From: an uncultured Lachnospiraceae bacterium
Lineage (GTDB): Bacteria; Bacillota; Clostridia; Lachnospirales; Lachnospiraceae
Direction: 5' to 3'
Assembly: GCA_959022495.1 (NCBI GenBank)
Contig: CAUEYX010000011.1
Coordinates: 13,753-77,752, forward strand
Length of the DNA stretch: 64,000 nucleotides
In this document: positions 57,479-64,000 of the stretch, in pieces
Layout of the letters: each line of letters begins with the position of its first letter
How positions within the stretch are numbered: the first letter of the stretch is position 1
Program-made: the position numbers and the translations under genes
The notes under the pieces: model-generated
Databases searched by the model: none
Seen by the model: only the letters and a program-made list of their open reading frames with translations
Told to the model about the DNA's origin: nothing

Positions 57479-59306
57479 CAAGCGTTCCTCCTATTGTGAC
57501 GGCGGCGCCTGTGATGAAAGCACCGTCTGTTTGATTCTCGATTTCAAAAGAGAAATTATTTTTATAGTAAAGTTTCATCCGAAGATAGATATTAACCAGC
57601 CCCATGCCGTTGATGCTGAGGATGGGATTCTCTCTGTCTGGATCGATCTGGGCAATGCGGGACCGGAAGGAAGAGAGCGCTTCTTCGGAGAAACCGCTGC
57701 CGTTATCGCATATTTTCGCGTACCATTTCCCGCCGTCCAGCCAGGAACGAATGGAGATGGAAAGGGGTTTACCCGGCTGCCGGGAATATTTTACTGAGTT
57801 TTCCACCAAAGGCTGGATGATGAGCCGGGGCACCCGGATATTATCCAGCGCGGGATCTGTGTCATAGTGAAAGTTTACGCCGCTTCCGAAACGCACGGAG
57901 ATCAGTTCCGTGTAATTTTTGGTATGCTCAAGCTCTTCCGAGAAGACGGTATCTTTGGAGATATCTTCTGTGATATAGCGCAGCATGCGGGTGAGCCGCA
58001 CGCACATAGAGGCGGCCTGCTCGTCGTCGTTATTCTCCGCGATGATGGAGATGATGGTGAGTGTATTATACAGGAAGTGGGAATCCATCTGTGCCTGAAG
58101 TGCCATCATCTGGGAGTGGATGGTAAGCGTTCGGGAACTGATTACGTCATCCAGCGATTTTTTTAAACGGTGCTGCATTCGGTCATAGGACTCATTTAGA
58201 ATCTCAAGTTCATTAAAAGTCTCACCGGGGGAGCCGGAAGCAGCAGGGGCGCTGTCACCGTTTTTGGGATCTTCTTCAGCAATCTCCGCCAGTTCCAGGG
58301 ACGAGATCCGCTCCGTGAGGGCAGTGATCGGGGCAGTGATCCGGCGGGCCAGCCGAAATGTAATCATCGCTGTCAGACCGAATGAGATCACGAAGAAGGC
58401 CAGGCAGACGGTCAAATAAAACATCCGGTTCTGTGCCAGATAGGAGTCCGGTGTAATGAGGATGGTCTTAAAGCCGGTGTCTTTTGAAATGTGAGTAGTG
58501 ATCATCTCGGCTGTTGAGAAGAAGGACTTCTTATATATGGACTGGGAGTCCCCGTCCAGGGAGAGATAGTAGTCCAGTTCTTCCCCGGTCAGCCCCGCGG
58601 TGTAGATGGGCTCGTTATGCTCATCAAAAATAAGAACGGTTTCGCCGCCGTTTTCGTAGTCATAGAGAATGTTATAGATCATGCGTTCCAGAGACTCAAC
58701 AGAGATCTGTATCTCGATGAGCGCGGTCTTCTCAGAGAGCGCGTAGCGCCCGAAGCAGCGGGAGACAGTCAATATGGGGCCGTTACTCTCCCTGGGCGTA
58801 TACAGACAGCCTGCGCTGGGTGGGAGGATTGTCCTGGCGCCGTCTCGGGCGAGGATGGGCTCAATGATGTTTTTCTGGATCTTGGTATCATATGTATAAG
58901 GCTGGTAGTCAAACACTTCCCCGAAAGTATGTATGGTCCCTTCTTCCAGATTGACAATATTCATATGATAAAAGTTGTAGCTGTAGCCGGTTACGGAATA
59001 CAGGTTCTCGCGGAACCGCCAGTCGTTGGTCACGTCCCGTTCCCGGGCTTCGTTAAAAATATATTCCACCATTTCATCGGATTCAAGAATGCGCGTCTCT
59101 ATGGAGTTGACCGAATTAATATATTCCCCGGTCTGGCTGGAGATGATTTTGGCCAGCTGCTCGGAATTGCGGGCGTGGGTGTTGAGAAAGGCGTTGTACG
59201 CCGTAAAGTAATAGATTATGGACAGTACGATAAGGAGAAAACAAAACAATGCCCCATAGGAGAATGTGATCTTCCCTTTGAGGGAGTTCTGACGGATTTT
59301 TCTCAT
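57465..59306 (-). CDS. YesM-type sensor histidine kinase
   Basis: A 613-residue membrane kinase. Two membrane helices (about 13-36 and 305-330) enclose a large extracellular sensor domain. A HAMP domain (RLARRITAPITALTERI), the His_kinase domain with MDSHFLYNTLTIISIIAEN and an ATPase domain (QPLVENSVKYSRQPG, CDNGSGF, NGMGLVNIYLRMKLYY) follow. This is the family that senses carbohydrates or binding proteins and pairs with YesN. I use ATG 59306 (RKIRQNSLKGKITF), preceded by GGAGGTGG; an upstream in-frame start at 59360 would fall in the promoter. Confidence 0.92.
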   Translation of the reverse strand: MRKIRQNSLKGKITFSYGALFCFLLIVLSIIYYFTAYNAFLNTHARNSEQLAKIISSQTGEYINSVNSIETRILESDEMVEYIFNEARERDVTNDWRFRENLYSVTGYSYNFYHMNIVNLEEGTIHTFGEVFDYQPYTYDTKIQKNIIEPILARDGARTILPPSAGCLYTPRESNGPILTVSRCFGRYALSEKTALIEIQISVESLERMIYNILYDYENGGETVLIFDEHNEPIYTAGLTGEELDYYLSLDGDSQSIYKKSFFSTAEMITTHISKDTGFKTILITPDSYLAQNRMFYLTVCLAFFVISFGLTAMITFRLARRITAPITALTERISSLELAEIAEEDPKNGDSAPAASGSPGETFNELEILNESYDRMQHRLKKSLDDVISSRTLTIHSQMMALQAQMDSHFLYNTLTIISIIAENNDDEQAASMCVRLTRMLRYITEDISKDTVFSEELEHTKNYTELISVRFGSGVNFHYDTDPALDNIRVPRLIIQPLVENSVKYSRQPGKPLSISIRSWLDGGKWYAKICDNGSGFSEEALSSFRSRIAQIDPDRENPILSINGMGLVNIYLRMKLYYKNNFSFEIENQTDGAFITGAAVTIGGTLDENR

Positions 59307-59358
59307 GATATGCCACCTCCGGAATCTGAATCTGCCTATAAAAACGCCTGTTTTAATC

Positions 59359-59388
59359 ACTATAATATAGTTTTAGGGAACCTGTAAA
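59359..59388 (-). promoter_or_regulatory. yesMN promoter
   Basis: On the minus strand TTTACA (59388-59383), 18 bases and TATAGT (59364-59359). It is divergent from the ABC transporter promoter. Confidence 0.65.
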
Positions 59389-59421
59389 GAGAAAATCAGA
59401 AAATAAAAACTGTTCATAATC

Positions 59422-59477
59422 ATGCACATGGAAGTTCAAGATTGTGCATTTTTAAGAAGTGTCGGCAGGGCTATAAT
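59422..59477 (+). promoter_or_regulatory. Promoter and regulator site of the ABC transporter operon
   Basis: GGAAGTTCAAGATTGTGCAT (59430-59449) with the next TTTTTA matches the element before the GH95-like gene. TATAAT is at 59472-59477 with a poor -35 (TTTTTA, 17 bp spacing). ATGCACA at 59422-59428 and TGTGCAT at 59443-59449 form an inverted repeat with 14 bases between. The start codon is 60 bases downstream. Confidence 0.75.
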
Positions 59478-59536
59478 GCAGACATCAGCAGATGAAACAC
59501 AGCGGATAAAAAGCGAGTGAGAATGGAGGAAAGATT

Positions 59537-60835
59537 ATGAAGAGAAGAAGAAAAGCCATCATAGCATGTATGCTCTGTGCTTCTATGACGGCAGGACTGC
59601 TGGCAGGATGTGGGAAGGAATCTGACGAAGGTGGAAAAGGCGACAAAGTAACGCTTACTCTTGCGGCTTCACAGAACTGGATCGTGGATGTGGACAGGGA
59701 ACTGGCAGAGGCATTCGAGGAAGAGACCGGCATTGCCATTGACTTCCAGTTAAGTCCGGATGACCAGTATCAGACCATTGTAAAATCCAAGCTCAATACA
59801 GGCGAGGGACCGGACATTTTTATGTCCTATTCAGGAACAAAGTTAAGAGACTTCAACCCGGCGAAAAATATGGTAGATCTCTCGGATGAAGAGTGGGTGG
59901 ATCAGCTGGAACAGTGGGCGATCGACGGCAACTCCCTGGACGGAAAGCTGTACGCGCAGAACACGGCAGGTGTTGACGATACGAACGGAATTCTTTATAA
60001 GAAGGACGTATTTGAACGCCTTAACATCAGCATCCCCACCAATTATGAAGAGTTCAAACAGGTGTGCGATACACTTCAGGAGAACGGCATCACACCGATC
60101 TATGAGTTCGTGAAAGACTTATGGCACACGCATTACTGGATGGAAGGCGCCAGCGCCCTGGCTCTTCAGAGCGACCCGGATCTTTACGAGAAGCTGAACA
60201 CCAATGAGATCGGATTCGCGGACGTACCGGAGTACGTGGAAGCCCTGGAGCAGTTGCAGGAGATGGAATCGGCAGGATACTTCGGTGAAAACCATATGTC
60301 GAATATCTATGACAATTCCTACGCGGCTCTGGAGAATGAAGAGTACGGAATGATCATTATCCACGGATCTTATCCGAACGAGATGCAGCAGAACATTGAG
60401 ACCGTGAACCCGGATGATTACGGCATGTTCCCCAGCCCCTTAGTTGATAATCAGTATGTGACACTGACAGCAGGCGGTACAACGAAATGTATCAACGCGA
60501 ACAGCGATCATGTAGAAGAAGCGAAAGAATATTTTGACTTCCTCGCAAGAGAAGAGAATCTGGAGAAACTGTACGCGGAGAAGACAACTTACGTATCTTC
60601 TTCTATGAAGGGAATCGAAGCGAGCCCGACACAGGCATATACAGAGCTTACTGATATGGCGGCAGGCGAAGCGCAGGGCGCGGAAGCAAGCGTACTGTTC
60701 TATGACGGCAACAAGATCAGCGAGCTTTGCCAGGAGATGTTTGTAGGCAGCCTGTCACCGAAACAGGTGCTCGAGGAGTTTGACGAATACAGAAGAGCCA
60801 TGGCGAAAGACGCTGGGCAGGAAGGATTTGAATAA
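59537..60835 (+). CDS. Extracellular sugar-binding lipoprotein (ABC transporter)
   Basis: A 432-residue solute-binding protein of the carbohydrate family (SBP_bac_1). The lipoprotein signal ends at the lipobox LLAGCGKE (Cys near 25). The mature part opens KVTLTLAASQNWIVDVDRELAEAFEEETGI and contains GPDIFMSYSGTKLRDF, then NGILYKKDVFERLNI, the typical open-closed two-lobe pattern. GGAGG precedes the ATG. It is the first gene of the operon and is followed by a hairpin, the usual way to keep the binding protein in excess of the permeases. No ATPase gene is in the operon; a shared MsmK/MalK-type ATPase is probably encoded elsewhere. Confidence 0.93.
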   Translation: MKRRRKAIIACMLCASMTAGLLAGCGKESDEGGKGDKVTLTLAASQNWIVDVDRELAEAFEEETGIAIDFQLSPDDQYQTIVKSKLNTGEGPDIFMSYSGTKLRDFNPAKNMVDLSDEEWVDQLEQWAIDGNSLDGKLYAQNTAGVDDTNGILYKKDVFERLNISIPTNYEEFKQVCDTLQENGITPIYEFVKDLWHTHYWMEGASALALQSDPDLYEKLNTNEIGFADVPEYVEALEQLQEMESAGYFGENHMSNIYDNSYAALENEEYGMIIIHGSYPNEMQQNIETVNPDDYGMFPSPLVDNQYVTLTAGGTTKCINANSDHVEEAKEYFDFLAREENLEKLYAEKTTYVSSSMKGIEASPTQAYTELTDMAAGEAQGAEASVLFYDGNKISELCQEMFVGSLSPKQVLEEFDEYRRAMAKDAGQEGFE

Positions 60836-60874
60836 ATCTTACGGCTGATCTGACAGACAGACGGTAAGAAAATA

Positions 60875-60906
60875 TGAGCATAGCTTCCGTCAGGACGCTA
60901 TGCTCA
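60875..60906 (+). other. Intra-operon hairpin between binding protein and permease genes
   Basis: TGAGCATAGC (60875-60884) pairs with GCTATGCTCA (60897-60906). There is no T-run, so it is more likely an mRNA-stabilising or partial-termination hairpin. Confidence 0.6.
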
Positions 60907-60933
60907 AATAATATAACAGGAAGGAGAAAAGCG

Positions 60934-61800
60934 ATGAATCATAAGAAGATTTATCCATCTTATTTTCTCATCATCCCCCTGGTTCTATATGTGGGATTGT
61001 TTATTATCCCAAGCGCAATGGGGCTGGCGCTCTCGTTTACAGACTGGAATGCCATGAATGATGAGATCCACTTTATCGGTTTTTCACATTTTATCGATAT
61101 CTTTACCGATGAAAGATACATCATTGTGATCGTGAATACTCTGATTTTCGCGATTGTAACAACAATCTTTAAAAATGTGATCGGGTTCGGCATGGCGCTG
61201 GCGCTCAACAAGGGGTTCCGCACAAGGAACTTCCTGCGCACCATCTTTTTCTTCCCGGTTATGCTCTCACCCCTGATCATCGGTCTGGTGTTTAAGTCCA
61301 TCTACAATCCGGATTACGGCGTGATCAACGAGGCGCTGCGCGCGGTGGGGCTGGACTCTCTTGCCAAGGACTGGCTGGGGCTTACCGGGACAGCGCTGGG
61401 GGCGGTGATCGCGGTAGAGATCTGGCGCCTGGTAGGACAGAATATGGTCATCTACATAGCGGGACTGCAGGCGATCTCAGAGGATTACCTGGAGGCGGCG
61501 GACATCGACGGCGCGAACCGCTGGCAGAAACTAAGATATGTCATCATTCCTGACATGCTCCCGTCAATCACAATCAACCTGATTCTGAACCTGATTGCAG
61601 GACTCAAGGTGTTTGACTTGGTATTCGTGCTTACGAACGGCGGGCCGGCCAGGGCGACGGAAGTGCTCAACACCCAGGTGTACAAAGAGTACAGTTCCGG
61701 AAGATACGGATTTTCTACCGCGCTCGGCCTCATTATGTTTGTATTTACATGTATCGTAGCATTTTCTGTTTTAAAAGCAATGAGCAGGGAGGAGGATTAA
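60934..61800 (+). CDS. Carbohydrate ABC transporter permease (MalF/UgpA type)
   Basis: A 288-residue inner-membrane permease with six hydrophobic segments. The ABC permease loop is seen at EDYLEAADIDGANRWQKLRYVIIPDMLP (about residues 185-212), the EAA motif that contacts the ATPase. ATG 60934 has AGGAG eight bases upstream; a longer in-frame start at 60874 would include the hairpin. It forms a heterodimer with the second permease, whose gene is interrupted by a stop codon. Confidence 0.92.
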   Translation: MNHKKIYPSYFLIIPLVLYVGLFIIPSAMGLALSFTDWNAMNDEIHFIGFSHFIDIFTDERYIIVIVNTLIFAIVTTIFKNVIGFGMALALNKGFRTRNFLRTIFFFPVMLSPLIIGLVFKSIYNPDYGVINEALRAVGLDSLAKDWLGLTGTALGAVIAVEIWRLVGQNMVIYIAGLQAISEDYLEAADIDGANRWQKLRYVIIPDMLPSITINLILNLIAGLKVFDLVFVLTNGGPARATEVLNTQVYKEYSSGRYGFSTALGLIMFVFTCIVAFSVLKAMSREED

Positions 61801-61801
61801 C

Positions 61802-62626
61802 ATGCGGGTAAAGAAAAAATTACTGACAGTGATAAAAGCTGTCCTGCTCTGGGCATTATCCATCCTTGTATTTGTGCCGCTTTTGATTATTTTATTTAAC
61901 TCTTTTAAGACACAGGGAGAATCTGTGGCAATGGAATTCTCGCTCCCCACGGAGTAGGTGGCGGCCAACTACGCGGAGGTTATGGAAGCGGTTGATATCG
62001 GACAGGCGTTTATGAACAGTATGATCGTATCTGTGTTTACCGTACTGATCGCCACCACAGGAGCATCCCTGGCATCCTATGTAATGTCAAGGAGGCGGAC
62101 GAAATTCCACCGTGCCATGTACCTGTTCTTCCTGGTGGGGCTGGTGGCGCCGCTGAACATGGTGCCGGCTGTGCTGGTGCTCCAGAAGCTTCATCTTATG
62201 AACTCGCTTCTCGGGCTGATTCTCTTATACTCGGCACTTGTCACGCCGTTTACGGTCTTTCTGTACTACGGCTTCATCAGTACGGTGCCAAAAGAGATCG
62301 ACGAGGCGGCGATCATTGATGGCTGTGGTCCGTTGACTCTGTTCGGGCGGGTGATCTTCCCTCTGTTAAAGCCGGTTACAGTTACAGTGGTAATCCTGAA
62401 CTTCATGAATGCGTGGAACGACTTTATCACACCGTTCTATGTGATCAATGAATCAGACAAGATGCCGCTGACAACGATGGTGTACAGCTTTTTCGGACAG
62501 TTCCAGAGAAGCTGGAACCTGGTATGTGTCATCATGGTTATGATCCTGGTGCCGATCATTATCGTGTACGCGCTGGGACAGAAATATATCATTGCAGGAA
62601 TGACGGCGGGTGCCGTGAAAGGATAG
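61802..62626 (+). pseudogene. Second carbohydrate ABC permease (MalG type), interrupted by an in-frame TAG
   Basis: The frame from ATG 61802 reads RVKKKLLTVIKAVLLWALS, a first membrane helix, FNSFKTQGESVAMEFSLPTE, then TAG at 61955-61957. After that it continues in the same frame with VAANYAEVMEAVDIGQAF to a normal end at 62626. The expected residue at codon 52 is Trp (TGG), as in the common pattern LPxxW, so one G-to-A change explains the stop. The rest is intact: five more membrane helices and the EAA loop EIDEAAIIDGCGPLTLFGRVIFPLLKP. Without readthrough or restart at GTG 61958, the importer lacks a complete second permease. Confidence 0.85.
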
Positions 62627-62635
62627 GTGTGAAAT

Positions 62636-63877
62636 ATGAAACAATTAAGACTTGGGCTCATCGGAGCGGGGGAGAGAGGGGCGAACTGCTATGCCCCTTA
62701 CGCCCTGAAATACCCGGCGGAGGCAAAATTCGTCTGTGTGGCGGAACCTATGAAGGAACGGAGGGACGCATTCGCGCAGAAGCATGCGATCCCGGAAGAA
62801 AACCGGCATGAGGACTGGAAGGAACTTCTGGAGAAAGACTACGAACTGGACGGCGTTCTTATCGCCACTCAGGACAGGCAGCATTACGAGCCGGCAATGG
62901 CATGCATCGAGAAAGGATACAATATCCTTCTTGAAAAACCCATGGCGGAAACCGCGGAGAAGACAAAGGAGATCGTGGAGGCTGCCGAGAAGAAAGGCAT
63001 CCTTCTCATGGTATGTCATGTGCTGAGGCATACGCCTTTCTACAGGGCAATGAAACAGGCCATTGACGAAGGGAAGATCGGGGATGTGCAGTCCGTCCAT
63101 CATATCGAGAACATCGGATACTGGCATTTCGCCCACAGTTATGTGCGGGGGAACTGGAGGAATCAGGAGGAGTCCACGCCCATGATAGTGGCAAAATGCA
63201 GCCATGACACGGATATCATCAATTATCTGCTGGGCGGGCGCAGGTGCGAGCGGATCTCCTCCTTCGGATCACTGTCTTATTTCCGCCCGGAGAACGCGCC
63301 CGAGGGGGCGGCGGACAGGTGCGAAGACTGCCCGCACAATAAGACATGTACATATTCGGCGTACAGATATCTGGAAGACCGGAACATGCACCGCAGCCTG
63401 AAAGATATCATCATGAGGACAGACGACAATGATCAGTTCCTTAAGTATATGCTTAAATCTCCCTATGGACGCTGTGTCTACCATTGTGACAATGACGTGG
63501 CGGACCATCAGGTGGTCAACATGGAGTACGAAGGCGGGGTTACAGCTTCCTGGCAGGCATCCGCGTTCACTATGGAGATTATGAGGCAGACAAAGATTAT
63601 GGGAACGAAAGGTGAGATAGAAGGATGCATCGAGGAGAACCAGTTTGAGATCCGCGATTTTGACACCGGAAATATTACCACAGTCAAGGTACATACTCCG
63701 AAGACCCTGCATGCCGGCGGGGACGAATGCATCATGGAGACATTCACAAAAGCGCTCAGAAATCCGGGAGAACAGAATCTGATGTACAGCGCGGCGCTGT
63801 CCCTCCAGGGGCATGTGATGGCGTACGCGGCAGAAGAGTCCCGGATCAGCGGCGGTAAAGTGATCGAACTGCGGTAA
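62636..63877 (+). CDS. Gfo/Idh/MocA family oxidoreductase
   Basis: A 413-residue NAD(P)-dependent enzyme. The Rossmann start is LRLGLIGAGERGANCYAPYALKYP, with the EKP motif in NILLEKPMAETAEKT and the family stretch KCSHDTDIINYLLGG. The C-terminal domain contains a Cys cluster CEDCPHNKTC (about 223-232), common in the sugar-catabolic branch. The family oxidises or epimerises sugars, and some members are NAD-dependent glycosidases, so the exact reaction is open. It is the fourth gene of the uptake operon, ten bases after the permease, and so probably acts on the imported sugar. Confidence 0.9.
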   Translation: MKQLRLGLIGAGERGANCYAPYALKYPAEAKFVCVAEPMKERRDAFAQKHAIPEENRHEDWKELLEKDYELDGVLIATQDRQHYEPAMACIEKGYNILLEKPMAETAEKTKEIVEAAEKKGILLMVCHVLRHTPFYRAMKQAIDEGKIGDVQSVHHIENIGYWHFAHSYVRGNWRNQEESTPMIVAKCSHDTDIINYLLGGRRCERISSFGSLSYFRPENAPEGAADRCEDCPHNKTCTYSAYRYLEDRNMHRSLKDIIMRTDDNDQFLKYMLKSPYGRCVYHCDNDVADHQVVNMEYEGGVTASWQASAFTMEIMRQTKIMGTKGEIEGCIEENQFEIRDFDTGNITTVKVHTPKTLHAGGDECIMETFTKALRNPGEQNLMYSAALSLQGHVMAYAAEESRISGGKVIELR

Positions 63878-63950
63878 ATGCAGGGCGCACGCCGCGGAAA
63901 GAGAGGAAACTGGAAATCCAGAAATGGAACAAAGGATGAGGAGGTATAGT

Positions 63951-64000
63951 GTGAAAGAAAGTAAAGGACAGCCTAAAAATGGCGCACTTAAACAAGCTAT
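63951..64000 (+). CDS. Start of a further gene (cut by the window end)
   Basis: GTG at 63951 follows GAGGAGG by six bases and opens a frame reading KESKGQPKNGALKQA to the window end. It is 73 bases after the oxidoreductase gene and probably belongs to the same operon. Too little is visible to name it. Confidence 0.6.
   Translation, partial: MKESKGQPKNGALKQA

Overview
The window looks like a chromosomal segment of an anaerobic, spore-forming Firmicute of the Lachnospiraceae type. The basis is a V-type ATPase operon, paired glgC/glgD, spoVG, an L10 leader upstream of rplJ, a short KdpD-like kinase, and several very large multidomain surface glycan-degrading enzymes with Gram-positive tails. 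I do not name a species.

Layout. 1-2400: end of the V-ATPase operon (ntpA tail, ntpB, ntpD), with nested palindromes between ntpB and ntpD. 2400-10665: a giant surface GH105-type protein, a SIR2-TPR protein that may be a defence NADase, and an AI-2E family membrane protein. 10690-39300: the transcription/translation supercluster rpmG-secE-nusG-rplK-rplA / rplJ-rplL / rpoB-rpoC. It is interrupted twice. Between rplA and rplJ lie a GH20 surface enzyme and a Wadjet-like jetABC set without a recognisable jetD. Between rplL and rpoB lies a surface protein joining a DNase I-like (EEP) domain to a PL8 polysaccharide lyase. 39300-46100 (minus strand): a broken kdpE with a short kdpD, prs, the helicase loader dnaI, dnaD and murC. 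Two DnaA boxes sit upstream of dnaD. 46300-49084: glgC, glgD, spoVG. 49085-64000: a carbohydrate-use island with a GH95-like surface enzyme flanked by two direct copies of a large fold-back repeat, a YesM/YesN two-component pair, and an ABC sugar-uptake operon with a Gfo/Idh/MocA oxidoreductase.

How the parts may work together. Four secreted enzymes of about 1,490-1,810 residues carry CBM32/F5-8C-like and FIVAR-type modules and tails of the form TGD-hydrophobic segment-basic residues. Together they suggest a cell-surface programme against host or plant glycans: pectin-type uronides, N-acetylhexosaminides, uronic-acid polysaccharides such as hyaluronan or chondroitin, and fucosylated or galactosylated glycans. 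The GH95-like gene and the ABC transporter operon share the same promoter element at identical spacing from the -10 box, so the adjacent YesN regulator probably controls both. The GH105 and EEP-PL8 genes share a different 5' element of about 46 bp.

Damage and mobility. The second ABC permease carries an in-frame TAG, and kdpE has a frameshift with a missing linker. Fold-back repeats sit on both sides of the GH95-like gene, and the right-hand one supplies the last codons of the YesN regulator. All functions are inferred from sequence patterns read by eye; no database search was possible.
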